Positions 16,311 through 24,035 of a DNA stretch of 28,750 nt are shown here, piece after piece; positions within the stretch are counted from its first letter, which is position 1, and each line of letters starts with the position of its first letter. The DNA is from Collinsella sp. (GTDB lineage: Bacteria; Actinomycetota; Coriobacteriia; Coriobacteriales; Coriobacteriaceae). The translations under genes and the position numbers were made by a program. The notes beneath the pieces are model-generated. The model worked only from the letters and a program-made list of their open reading frames with translations, was not told the DNA's origin and ran no database searches. The DNA lies in contig WGSL01000024.1 of assembly GCA_014871665.1 (NCBI GenBank), forward strand, positions 1 to 28,750, given 5' to 3'.

Positions 16311-16346
16311 CAGGGGGCGGGCAAACCAACGTCTGCCCGCCCCCTG
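16311..16346 (-). promoter_or_regulatory. Intercistronic hairpin between binding-protein and permease genes
   Basis: A perfect 13-bp inverted repeat CAGGGGGCGGGCA/TGCCCGCCCCCTG with a 10-nt loop lies 31 nt past the binding-protein stop. On the minus strand only a weak T-poor tail follows. Such hairpins in this position (as between malE and malF) protect the upstream mRNA and reduce read-through, giving excess binding protein over permease. Confidence 0.75.
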
Positions 16347-16377
16347 TCGCTAATCAGATAGCTTGGGCAGCAACTGC

Positions 16378-17694
16378 TTACTCGGAAGCAGCCTTCTCGG
16401 TCTTCCAGCCATCGACGAAGGCGTTCTTGACGCCGTCCCACTTGGTGTTGTCGGCAGCATAAGCAATGAGAGCCTGCTTGAGGTTCTTCTTCCACTCCTC
16501 AGAGGGGATGTAGACGAAGTCCCAAGCAACGGTCTTCTTGCCGTCCTTGGCCATGGCAACGGCCTGCTGCGAGAAGACGTTGGTGGTTTCCTTGGCGCTC
16601 TTGAACGGGGCAGTCAGACCCATCTTGTCAGCGATGATGCTGGTGGCGGTGTCAGAAGTGACGCACCAATACATGAAGTCCTCGGTGGCCTTCTGAGCAT
16701 CCTCGGAAGCCTGGGAGCTCACGCACCAGTAGTTCTCGCCGCCGGAGCACAGGCCCTGGTTCTCCTCGCCGTCAACGCCGATGTAGATCGGCAGCATGCC
16801 GAGCTGGTCGTCGGTCATACCGGCCTTGGTGAGGTCAGCGTATGCCCAAGAGCCGTTCTGATAGAAGACGGCCTTGCCGGTTGCGAACTCGTTGGTGGCG
16901 TCGTCGCCGGTCTTGGAAGCAAGCTGCGAAGGATCGCAGGTGGAGTCGGTGATGTACAGGTCGAAAATCTGCTTGAAGTTGTCGAGATACTCGCCCTTGA
17001 TCTCGTCGTCCTCCTGGTTGTGCTCCTTCTCGAACTCGTAGTAGAGCGGGAGGTTGGCGAGGTGAGTGGTGTAGCGCCAGCTGGAGGAGTCATCCATGCC
17101 GGCAGAAGTGAAGGCACCCTCAACACCAAGCTCGTCCTTGCGGGCCTGGATGTCGTCAGCACAAGCCTTCAGCTTGTCGAAGGAGTTGATGTCCTCGGCC
17201 TTGTAGCCAGCCTTCTCGAGCAGCTGCTTGTTGTAGATGATGCCGTAGCTCTCCTGAACCCAGTCGATGCCCAGATCCTTACCGTCGGACTGCAGCGCCA
17301 GGGAGTCATCGATGAGCTCACCGCGGAGCTTGGTGTCGGACAGGTCGGCGCAGTAGTCCTTCCAGTTCTTAAGGCCGGTGGGGCCGTTGACCTGGAACAG
17401 CGTCGGAGCGGAGCTCTTGGACATCTCGGACTTAAGCTTCTCCTCGTAGGTGTTGGAAGCGGCGGTCACGATCTTGACCTCGACGCCCTTCTCCTTCTTA
17501 TAGGCCTTGGCGATCTCCTTCCACTCCTTGTCGACCTCGGGCTTGAATTGGAGGAAGTAGACCTCGGCAGCGTCACCAGAAGCAGAGGAGCCGGAGCCGG
17601 CGGAGCCACCGCAGCCCACGAGACCCAGACCAAGAACCGCAGCCGCGGAACCAGCAAAGCCCAGGAACTGCCTTCTGCTCATTTCGTTCTTCAT
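16378..17694 (-). CDS. Sugar ABC transporter substrate-binding lipoprotein (CUT1, family 1)
   Basis: 438 aa. The N-terminus MKNEMSRRQFLGFAGSAAAV then LGLGLVGC is a lipoprotein signal with lipobox LVGC (lipid Cys28) and an SRRQFL twin-arginine motif. A Ser/Gly tether follows. The mature part has EVDKEWKEIAKAYKKEKGV, APTLFQVNG, ESYGIIYNKQLLEKAGY, a Trp/Tyr-rich cleft (DDSSSWRYTTHLA) and YQNGSWAYADL, typical of solute-binding proteins for oligosaccharides (MalE, RafE, MsmE). I start at ATG 17694, which has AAAGGGTGG 6 nt upstream; a GTG six codons earlier has no spaced site. First gene of the ABC operon. An alpha-glucoside or maltodextrin substrate is inferred from malQ/glgP nearby, not proven. 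Confidence 0.92.
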   Translation of the reverse strand: MKNEMSRRQFLGFAGSAAAVLGLGLVGCGGSAGSGSSASGDAAEVYFLQFKPEVDKEWKEIAKAYKKEKGVEVKIVTAASNTYEEKLKSEMSKSSAPTLFQVNGPTGLKNWKDYCADLSDTKLRGELIDDSLALQSDGKDLGIDWVQESYGIIYNKQLLEKAGYKAEDINSFDKLKACADDIQARKDELGVEGAFTSAGMDDSSSWRYTTHLANLPLYYEFEKEHNQEDDEIKGEYLDNFKQIFDLYITDSTCDPSQLASKTGDDATNEFATGKAVFYQNGSWAYADLTKAGMTDDQLGMLPIYIGVDGEENQGLCSGGENYWCVSSQASEDAQKATEDFMYWCVTSDTATSIIADKMGLTAPFKSAKETTNVFSQQAVAMAKDGKKTVAWDFVYIPSEEWKKNLKQALIAYAADNTKWDGVKNAFVDGWKTEKAASE

Positions 17695-17799
17695 TACAAT
17701 CCACCCTTTCACACCGTGGCGGCACCCTTTGCCGCCGCCTTCGGAGATTGGCTCGGGGACTTTGCCCCTTTTGCTGATTTGTACGATACGCTATTTGGC

Positions 17800-17876
17800 T
17801 ACTTGTTTGAACAAGTATTACTAGAGCGGTAGAAAAACTTCGGTGAACGGTAATTTCAACTTGATACTTGACAAGT
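17800..17876 (-). promoter_or_regulatory. Operator palindromes upstream of the sugar ABC operon
   Basis: TACTTGTTTGAACAAGTA (17800-17817) is an 8-bp inverted repeat around TG. ACTTG-A-CAAGT (17866-17876) repeats the same half-site 66 bp away, and a further half-site TACTTGTTA starts at 17891. They lie 106-180 bp upstream of the binding-protein start, just after the terminator of the regulator gene at 18001-18720. I could not fix a promoter between them. The likely binder is that TreR-like regulator or a LacI-type protein. Confidence 0.5.
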
Positions 17877-17910
17877 TTTGTATAAACAATTACTTGTTAT
17901 CGAATGCAGA

Positions 17911-17959
17911 GAAAACGCCCGGTCAAGCCGATGCATCGTCGGTTTGACCGGGCGTTTTC
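17911..17959 (-). terminator. Terminator of the TreR-like regulator gene
   Basis: A perfect 16-bp stem GAAAACGCCCGGTCAA/TTGACCGGGCGTTTTC encloses a 17-nt partly paired loop. On the minus strand it ends in TTTTCTCT, about 40 nt past the regulator stop. This separates the regulator from the ABC operon on the same strand. Confidence 0.85.
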
Positions 17960-18000
17960 GCTTTGAGGGCATGAGTCTCGTCAGGCTGCGAGCTAGCCGG

Positions 18001-18720
18001 CTATCGCTTGGAGTTGACGCGGTAATGGAAGATCTCGGGATGCGTGCGGGCATGCGTGACCTCGAACAAGATGCCGTCCGAGGTGTACGACTGGCTCTCC
18101 ATGACGGCAACGCAGTTGTATTTGCCGAGGTCAAGATAGCTGCAGTCCTCATCGTTGGCGAGCTCGACACTCACCGTACGACGGCTCGCCATCACTTTGA
18201 CACCGCGCTTGTGCTCCAGATAGCCGTAAATAGAATCTGCCGCGATCTCGGGAGTCAGGCCCTTGGCGATCGACGCCAAAAAATAGCCATGGTCCACTTG
18301 GCGCGCGTTGCCGTTGAGGCTTCGGACACGCACTACGCGAATCAACTCCTCGCCCACCTTAAAGCCCAGGTGACGAGAGAGTTGCTCGGTGCAAACCAGA
18401 TGTTCGAAAGACTTAACGTCCGTCGATGCAACGGCATTGTTGCGCTTTGCAAACTCGCCAAACGACTCAACCTCTTCGAGTGCGCCCAACATGTCGGTTT
18501 CGCCCTTAAGCCAAATAACGCGCACGCCCTTGCCGTGTATGGGCTGCACAAACATCCCGTCGGCCAGCATACCCAAGGCGCGACGGACGGTATTGCGAGT
18601 GCATCCGAACTCCGCGGTCAGCTCGGCTTCGGTTGGCAACATCTCCTGAAACGCATAGGTCCCATTAATGATGCGCGAGCGTATTTCTCGGTAGATTCCT
18701 TCGTATATCGCTTTTGGCAT
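18001..18720 (-). CDS. GntR-family (HutC/UTRA) regulator similar to trehalose repressor TreR
   Basis: 239 aa. The winged helix (residues 3-72) reads AIYEGIYREIRSRIINGTY, LPTEAELTAEFGCTRNTVRR and PIHGKGVRVIW. This and the spacing of the UTRA domain (VIRVVRVRSLNG-like strand, DHGYFLASIAKGLTPEIAAD, SIYGYLEHKRGVKV, final FHYRV) closely resemble Bacillus subtilis TreR, which senses trehalose 6-phosphate. It is divergent from a PTS EIICB gene, so control of that gene by a phosphorylated disaccharide or glucose phosphate is likely. The start follows GAGGTGA. Two GTTTAAAC sites flank the shared intergenic region and are candidate operators. I leave the gene name blank because the ligand is not established. 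Confidence 0.88.
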   Translation of the reverse strand: MPKAIYEGIYREIRSRIINGTYAFQEMLPTEAELTAEFGCTRNTVRRALGMLADGMFVQPIHGKGVRVIWLKGETDMLGALEEVESFGEFAKRNNAVASTDVKSFEHLVCTEQLSRHLGFKVGEELIRVVRVRSLNGNARQVDHGYFLASIAKGLTPEIAADSIYGYLEHKRGVKVMASRRTVSVELANDEDCSYLDLGKYNCVAVMESQSYTSDGILFEVTHARTHPEIFHYRVNSKR

Positions 18721-18776
18721 TGTTTCACCTCTACATTATTCATTTCCGGCTAGGCACGATAGCATTTCTTAAAGTT

Positions 18777-18906
18777 GTTTAAACCGAATATCGGTAAAGC
18801 GACAGGATTTAACCGTTGACGGTTTCTGTCATGCCCAAATCGGTTTCGCTCAAAACTGCCGGTACGACAATCGTTTGGTCCTCTACAATGAATCCATTGT
18901 TTAAAC
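18777..18906. promoter_or_regulatory. Divergent control region of the TreR-like gene and the PTS gene
   Basis: TTGTTTAAAC occurs twice in the same orientation, with GTTTAAAC at 18777-18784 and 18899-18906, 122 bp apart. Next to the first is ACCGA-ATA-TCGGT (18783-18795). A -10-like TACAAT (18884-18889) on the plus strand lies about 60 nt before the PTS start, with no clear -35. The arrangement suits a repressor acting on both genes, possibly by looping. Confidence 0.45.
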
Positions 18907-18949
18907 GTTTCCCCACGCGCAACGCGCCTCGATATTCGGAAGGCAGAAC

Positions 18950-21400
18950 ATGCTGCAAAAAATCCAACGCTTTGGCGGGGCAATGTTCGCGCCCGCCATG
19001 CTGTTTTCTATATCAGGCCTCATGGTCGGCGTCTCCGCCCTCGCAACGACTGCGGACATCGTCGGCGATCTCGCCGTATACGGAACCCCTTGGTACGTTT
19101 TCTGGGCTATCATCCAGCGCGGCTCGTGGACGGTCTTTAAACGCCTCCCGCTCCTTTTTGCCGTAGCGCTGCCCATCGGTCTTGCCCAAAAACAACCGGC
19201 TCGTTGCTGTCTCGAGGCTCTCGTCGCCTATTTTGCCTACTGCTTCTTTTTGAGCGAGATCATTAAGCTGAGCGGAGACAACCTTGGACTTGAGTACCCG
19301 TCATCTTTGACCTCCGCCAGCGGTATCACCGTCATCGACGGCATCAAGACGCTCGACACCGGCATTATCGGCCCGCTGGCGGTATCGGCAACCGTCGTCG
19401 CCATCCATGACCGCTTCTACGATGCCAAAATTCCCGATTGGCTCGGCACCTTCTCGGGCTCCTCGCTGGTCTACCTCATCAGCTTTTTTGCCGTGTTTGC
19501 CCTTGCCGCTATCTCGGCCGCCATCGTGCCCTACGTATACGATGTAACTGATACGCTGCGTCACGCGCTTGCAGGCGTCGGTCCCTTTGGCGTGGGCATC
19601 TTTGTCTTTTTAGAACGAGCACTCGAGCCCATGGGGCTGCACCACCTGCTCTACATGCCGATCTACTACGACAACCTGGTCATTAACGACGGCATCTACG
19701 CCACGTGGAGCAGTTTGCTCCCCATCCTCTCCCATAGCACGCGCCCCCTTAATGAACTTGCGCCGTGGGCCGGTTTTACCGCCACCGGCTGGGTCAAGCT
19801 CTTTGGCCTTCCTGCCATCGCAGCTGCGTTCTACTCCACCGCAAAACCCGAGCGCCGCGCCGGCCTCAGGGTCATCCTTGCTCCCGCCATCATCGCCTCG
19901 GTGGTTTGCGGCGTTACCGAGCCACTCGGGTTTCTCTTTATGTTCACCCACCCCGGGCTCTTTTTGCTCTACGCCGTCTTATCGTCTTGCCTTGCCACAG
20001 CCATGAATCTCTTTGGCATCGTCGGCATCTTCTCGGGCGGCCTCATGGAGATGGCAGCCTTCAACTTTATTCCGCTCATGCGCACGCATGCCGGTGCCTA
20101 TCTTTTGGCGCTCGGCATCGGCCTTGCCTTTAGCCTCATCTTTTTTGTTAGTTTTCGAGCACTCATCTTGGTCTATGACCTTAAGACTCCGGGCCGCGAG
20201 GATCATGTCGTCAATCGCGCGGCAATCGATTGTTTAACGGGAAGCGACTTTGCCAAAGAGCAATCTCCCAATGACGAGGTCAATAGTCGATCCGATCAAG
20301 ATCACGTCCTCGCTGAGCGGGTAATTCAGCTTTTAGGTGGCGTTGGCAATATCGTGGGCGCAACCAACTGCGCCACGCGCCTGCGCGTCGAGGTCGCAGA
20401 CCCTTCCATCGTTGCAGATAACGCGTCGTTTGTCGCGGTGGGCGCCAAGGGCCTCATCATTACGGGCAAGACCGCCCAGGTGATTATCGGCATCTCCGTT
20501 CCCCGCGTTAAAGAGCATTTTGACCAGATCATGGGCCTCGAGCCGGAATTTGTGCCCACCACCTCGGCCTCCCCTGCCGCCAGCGCAGCCCATAAGCGCG
20601 GCGATATTTGCTTCTTCGATATCGACGGAACGCTCGCCTGGCAAGACCCTCGAGTGGCACAAGAGCTTCCCGAGAGCGAGCGTGACCTGTCCCCTTATCC
20701 CAACGAGGCGGTCTCGCAGGCCATCCGCGATTTCGTTGCAAACGGCAACATGGCCTTTATCTGCACAGGACGCACCCTCAGCTGCATCCACCCCAAACTT
20801 CTTGAGCTGCCCTGGACCGGCATCGTCTGTCTTGCGGGCGGTTACGCCGAGATCGACGGACACGCAATTCGCGATCTGTCGATGACGCCCAGTATGCTGC
20901 AGCGTCTTGCCCCCTACCTTGAGCAATCGGGCGAGGTCATCCGCTTTGAGGGCCTCAACGGCGTCGTGCGCATGAGTGCCGATGCCCCCGATGCTCCCGG
21001 ATACGCGCGCACCCTGGGCGACGCAGTCACGCAGCTGCAACATTACAGTGTCTACAAGATCTTGATGTCTACATCGCTCGCCAACCACATCGCTCAAGAT
21101 AAGGCACTTGAGCCGCTGCTGTGCTTTAACGAGCTCGAACTCGAGGTAACCGAAATCTCGCCCCGCGAATGCACGAAGCGCGGGGGCATCCAGTCTGTAC
21201 TCGACGCCCTCGATCCCCACCACGGAACCGTGTACGGCATCGGCGACGCCAGCAATGACGTCTCGCTGATGAACGCCGTCGATGTCGGTATCGCCATGGG
21301 CAATGCGCCAGACTATCTCAAAAAGCGCGCCGACTACATCACCGACTCGGTCGACAAAGATGGCGTCGTCAAGGCGCTCGAGCACTTTAGGCTTATATAA
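18950..21400 (+). CDS. PTS alpha-glucoside/glucose-type EIICB fused to a Cof-type HAD phosphatase
   Basis: 816 aa. Residues about 1-415 are a membrane EIIC domain of the glucose/alpha-glucoside family, with PLLFAVALPIGLA, ERALEPMGLHHLLYMPI, CGVTEPLGFLFMF and, at its end, LKTPGRED, as in E. coli MalX. Residues about 455-535 are EIIB, with the phosphorylated Cys474 in ATNCATRLRV. After a linker, residues 550-816 are a HAD hydrolase: nucleophile Asp557 in FFDIDGTLAW, CTGRTLSC, and motif IV GIGDASNDVSLMNAVD then GIAMGN. The track therefore imports and phosphorylates a sugar and carries a phosphatase on the same chain. No EIIA is encoded nearby, so EIIA must come from elsewhere. The start has GGAAGG 6 nt upstream. 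The EIIC-EIIB call is firm; the substrate and the phosphatase's target are not known. Confidence 0.9.
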   Translation: MLQKIQRFGGAMFAPAMLFSISGLMVGVSALATTADIVGDLAVYGTPWYVFWAIIQRGSWTVFKRLPLLFAVALPIGLAQKQPARCCLEALVAYFAYCFFLSEIIKLSGDNLGLEYPSSLTSASGITVIDGIKTLDTGIIGPLAVSATVVAIHDRFYDAKIPDWLGTFSGSSLVYLISFFAVFALAAISAAIVPYVYDVTDTLRHALAGVGPFGVGIFVFLERALEPMGLHHLLYMPIYYDNLVINDGIYATWSSLLPILSHSTRPLNELAPWAGFTATGWVKLFGLPAIAAAFYSTAKPERRAGLRVILAPAIIASVVCGVTEPLGFLFMFTHPGLFLLYAVLSSCLATAMNLFGIVGIFSGGLMEMAAFNFIPLMRTHAGAYLLALGIGLAFSLIFFVSFRALILVYDLKTPGREDHVVNRAAIDCLTGSDFAKEQSPNDEVNSRSDQDHVLAERVIQLLGGVGNIVGATNCATRLRVEVADPSIVADNASFVAVGAKGLIITGKTAQVIIGISVPRVKEHFDQIMGLEPEFVPTTSASPAASAAHKRGDICFFDIDGTLAWQDPRVAQELPESERDLSPYPNEAVSQAIRDFVANGNMAFICTGRTLSCIHPKLLELPWTGIVCLAGGYAEIDGHAIRDLSMTPSMLQRLAPYLEQSGEVIRFEGLNGVVRMSADAPDAPGYARTLGDAVTQLQHYSVYKILMSTSLANHIAQDKALEPLLCFNELELEVTEISPRECTKRGGIQSVLDALDPHHGTVYGIGDASNDVSLMNAVDVGIAMGNAPDYLKKRADYITDSVDKDGVVKALEHFRLI

Positions 21401-21474
21401 GCAGCCGGCACGCGCACGCGTCCCGTTTCTCCAAATCGCCAAAACAGACGCGCCGGCAACTCCAATGTGGCAAT

Positions 21475-22539
21475 ATGGTATCTGCACACCGCAACGATGT
21501 AACCCAAGAAAGAATGCGAGAACCCGTGTCCAGTCCGTTTACCAGCTTTTTAGCCCAGCACTTTGACCAGATTAACGACTATCTGGCCACGTTCTTTGAC
21601 GGACAGGCGACCTCTGCCGATATCGAGCGCTACCTGTATGCGCCGCTCTCGGCTTTTACGGCCAACGCCGGCAAGCGCCACCGCCCGCTTATCTGTATGC
21701 TCGCCGCAACCGCAGTGGGCGGCAGCTTTGAGAGCGCCCGCAGCGCCGCGGCAGCCATCGAGCATTTCCAGTCGGGCGCGCTGATCCACGACGACATCGC
21801 CGACAACGGACAGCTTCGTCGAGGCAAGCCCTGCATGCACCTTACCGAGGGCACGGGCCTTGCCATCAATTGTGGCGACCTGGCGCTCACCATGGTCACC
21901 AAGACGGTTCTCGACGACCCTACGCTTGAGTCCGACGTGAAGCTGCGCGTGCTCCACGAGCTTACCGAGATGATCGTCCGCACCATCGAGGGTCAAGCAC
22001 TCGACCTGGGTTGGGTCCGTGACGGGCGCTTTGATATCTCGGTTGATGACTACCTGGACATGGCAACGCACAAGACCGCGTTTTACAGCGGAGCCACGCC
22101 GCTTGCCGCCGGAGCCATTATCGGCGGCGGCAGCGATAAGCAAATCGAAGCGCTGCGCGCCTTTGGCCTGCACACGGGCCTTGCCTTTCAGATTCAGGAC
22201 GACCTGCTCAACCTTGTCGGCACTAAGGAAGCCGCCAACAAGGACTTCCGCACCGACATCACCGAGGGCAAGCGCACGCTTGTCGCCGTACATGCCCTCT
22301 CTGATGAGCGCTACCACGACGAGGTCGAGGCGATTCTTTCCTCGGGCACCGATGATCCCGCGCAGCTCGCACGCGCCGTGGAGATCTTCCAAGAGACCGG
22401 CTCCATCGATTACGCCCACACTTACGCGCTCGACCTGACCGCTAAGGCCAAAGCGGCCATCGAGAACGTTGAGCTTGATCCGCACGCACGCGAGCTGTTC
22501 CTCTCCATGGCAGATTTCTTTGTGGAGCGCCTTAACTAA
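21475..22539 (+). CDS. Polyprenyl (geranylgeranyl or longer) diphosphate synthase
   Basis: 354 aa from the first ATG. Trans-prenyltransferase fold, adding isopentenyl diphosphate to allylic diphosphates for quinone or carrier-lipid precursors in the cytoplasm. The first aspartate-rich motif is DDIAD starting at Asp106 (LIHDDIADNGQLRRGKP), and the second is FQIQDDLLN at residue 242, which has Asn in place of the last Asp. GKRTLVAVHAL is also typical. Small residues (Gly, Ala) sit 4-5 positions before the first motif, which usually means a C20 or longer product. The start is uncertain: ATG 21475 has a poor ribosome site, and ATG 21514 (MREPVSSPF) with AAGAAAG is a good alternative. It begins 74 nt after the PTS gene with no clear terminator between. 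Confidence 0.9.
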   Translation: MVSAHRNDVTQERMREPVSSPFTSFLAQHFDQINDYLATFFDGQATSADIERYLYAPLSAFTANAGKRHRPLICMLAATAVGGSFESARSAAAAIEHFQSGALIHDDIADNGQLRRGKPCMHLTEGTGLAINCGDLALTMVTKTVLDDPTLESDVKLRVLHELTEMIVRTIEGQALDLGWVRDGRFDISVDDYLDMATHKTAFYSGATPLAAGAIIGGGSDKQIEALRAFGLHTGLAFQIQDDLLNLVGTKEAANKDFRTDITEGKRTLVAVHALSDERYHDEVEAILSSGTDDPAQLARAVEIFQETGSIDYAHTYALDLTAKAKAAIENVELDPHARELFLSMADFFVERLN

Positions 22540-22677
22540 CGGGGGTTATAAAACCTGTCAGCAGCGTATTTAGGCACAACTTGCTACACTGTTGAGTGCA
22601 TGTTTATGCATCCCTTTGCGTTGTCTATCCGACAGACGCTCAAATAGTACGAATGGTACGCCGAAAGGGGTTCGTTC

Positions 22678-23583
22678 ATGGAACCTATTACAACGGGCAT
22701 GCAAGGAGCAGCCGTCGAGGACGTGCAGTCTCGTCTCCTGCAGCTCGGCTACACGATTGATGCCGCCGAAGTCACCGACAAGTACTTTGGAGCCACCACT
22801 GAGCAGGCCGTCAGCACCTTCAAGCTCGACAGCGGCCTTGCTGCCGGTCATGCCGTCGATATCCCCTGCTGGAGCGCCCTTGTAGACGCTTCGTATAAGC
22901 TGGGCGACCGCACTCTCTATCTGCGCATGCCCAATTTCCATGGCGCCGATGTGCAGGCCCTGCAGCGCGCTCTCAACGTTTTGGGCTTTGCCTGTGGCGA
23001 AGACGACGGCTACTTTGGTCCGCATACCGAGGCCGCCCTGCAGCAGTTCCAGGAAAATGTCGGCCTGTTTGCCGACGGCATGGCCTTCCAGGACACCTAC
23101 GCCTACATCAACCGCCTGCACCATGTGTGGGAGGGCAAGCCCTCGGTCACCGAAGCCGAGTCCCGCATCGGTTTTGCTCGCGCCGCCAACGTGCTCGAGC
23201 GCTTCCAGATTGCCGTTATCGGCGAGGACCCCATCGCACGCAGTGTTGCGTCGCGCATGTGGAATATCGCCACGGCAACGACCGACAACAGCGGCATGAT
23301 GCTCTGCGACTCCGAGGTCCCAACCGACGTTGACCTGGTGCTCGAGATTGCAAGCGACGAGCTGCCCGCCGACGCCGCACCGCGCGCCACGATTGCCCTC
23401 GCCGAGTGCCACAACCTGGCCCAGCGCATCCGCACTGCCAATGTCGCCGCGCAGCAGAAGCCGGCTCGCATTCGCATTGAGCTCACGGGCATGACGCGCT
23501 ACAACGGCACCTTCACGGCCAGCGACGCGCAGACACTCGCCGTACGCCTGCTCGATGGCGTTTGCGATGCCCTCGCAGATTAG
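22678..23583 (+). CDS. Protein with two peptidoglycan-binding-like domains, no signal peptide
   Basis: 301 aa. Two tandem PG_binding_1-like repeats are visible. The first (about residues 7-70) has GMQGAAVEDVQSRLLQLGY and FGATTEQAVSTFK; the second (about 84-140) has GADVQALQRALNVLGF and YFGPHTEAALQQFQ. The C-terminal region (about 165-301) is an alpha/beta domain of unknown class with QIAVIGEDPIARSVASRMW, VDLVLEIASDELP and ARIRIELTGM, ending in a helix. It does not show zinc-binding amidase residues. The N-terminus MEPITTGMQGAAV has no signal peptide or membrane anchor, which is unusual for a wall-binding protein. The start ATG follows GAAAGGGG. Its stop overlaps the likely tRNA-Gln promoter. 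Confidence 0.82.
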   Translation: MEPITTGMQGAAVEDVQSRLLQLGYTIDAAEVTDKYFGATTEQAVSTFKLDSGLAAGHAVDIPCWSALVDASYKLGDRTLYLRMPNFHGADVQALQRALNVLGFACGEDDGYFGPHTEAALQQFQENVGLFADGMAFQDTYAYINRLHHVWEGKPSVTEAESRIGFARAANVLERFQIAVIGEDPIARSVASRMWNIATATTDNSGMMLCDSEVPTDVDLVLEIASDELPADAAPRATIALAECHNLAQRIRTANVAAQQKPARIRIELTGMTRYNGTFTASDAQTLAVRLLDGVCDALAD

Positions 23584-23590
23584 GTAAACT
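23562..23590 (+). promoter_or_regulatory. Putative promoter of tRNA-Gln
   Basis: TTGCGA (23562-23567) and TAAACT (23585-23590) are separated by 17 nt and lie about 30 nt before the tRNA. The -35 is inside the last codons of the upstream gene. Confidence 0.45.
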
Positions 23591-23621
23591 AAACGAGTTG
23601 CTTTTGGGCAACACTACACAT

Positions 23622-23696
23622 TGGGACGTAGTTCAACGGTAGAACTCCGGTTTTTGGTGCCGGCTGTTGGGGGTTCGAATCCCTCCGTCCCAGCCA
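23622..23696 (+). tRNA. tRNA-Gln (anticodon TTG)
   Basis: The full cloverleaf can be drawn by eye. The acceptor stem is TGGGACG/CGTCCCA. The D arm contains AGTTCAACGGTAGA. The anticodon stem CCGGT/GCCGG holds the 7-nt loop TTTTGGT, which places TTG at positions 34-36. The T arm contains GGTTCGAATCC. The discriminator is G and the CCA end is encoded (23694-23696). It reads CAA and, by wobble, CAG glutamine codons. Confidence 0.96.
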
Positions 23697-23706
23697 TTAA
23701 GAACAC

Positions 23707-23743
23707 AGCGCTCCAAGCCCTTATGAACCTGGAGCGCTTTCTT
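23707..23743 (+). terminator. Intrinsic terminator after tRNA-Gln
   Basis: A perfect 9-bp stem AGCGCTCCA/TGGAGCGCT with a 14-nt loop is followed by TTCTTG, 10 nt after the tRNA. Confidence 0.7.
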
Positions 23744-23891
23744 GTGGGCAAGCGGAGGAATTCGAACCCGCAAGGAATCTACCTATATAAGACAGACGCC
23801 CCAGGCCCATAACGACCAAGAGCGCCTTTCATCTAGAAAATATCAGCCCAGTTCCGAAAAGCGAGCCGCATGCGACAACCAAGTAGCCGCA
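23744..23891. other. Non-coding stretch with degenerate copies of tRNA-related sequence
   Basis: No gene is seen. On the minus strand, 23752-23770 reads GCGGGTTCGAATTCCTCCGC-like sequence, resembling a tRNA T-loop, but its stem does not pair. Bases 23797-23833 (CGCCCCAGGCCCATAACGAC then CAAGAGCGCCTTTC) look like a decayed copy of the tRNA-Gln terminator at 23707-23743. This suggests an old duplication or the trace of a lost tRNA or attachment site. Confidence 0.35.
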
Positions 23892-24028
23892 GGCCCCGGG
23901 AGAGTGGGGACACCGGCTTAGGTTTATCGCGAGTTCCGCACGAACAGGAGGCCACTTAATGTGGCCTCCGTCGTGAGCAGGACTGTAGAGCAGGAAACCT
24001 AAGCCGGTGTCCCCACTCTCCCGGGGCC
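23892..24028. repeat. Dispersed palindromic element E3: conserved 69-nt core inside 34-bp perfect inverted repeats
   Basis: Arms 23892-23925 and 23995-24028 are perfect 34-bp inverted repeats starting GGCCCCGGGAGAGTGGGGAC. They share no sequence with the arms at 5993-6128. The 69-nt interior starts ATCGCGAGTTCCGCAC as in that element, has the hairpin GGAGGCCAC/GTGGCCTCC around TTAAT, and ends GCAGGACTGTAGAGCAGG. In the hairpin the second pair is G-C here and A-T in the other copy, a compensatory change. The element lies between tRNA-Gln and the convergent Toprim gene, 7 nt past the stop of the latter. Confidence 0.85.
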
Positions 24029-24035
24029 GAACGCC

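Noticed and set aside
21401..21474. Terminator between the PTS gene and the polyprenyl synthase gene
   Set aside because: GCCGGC and GCGTC/GACGC segments can pair with a bulge, but the stem is irregular and no U-tract follows.
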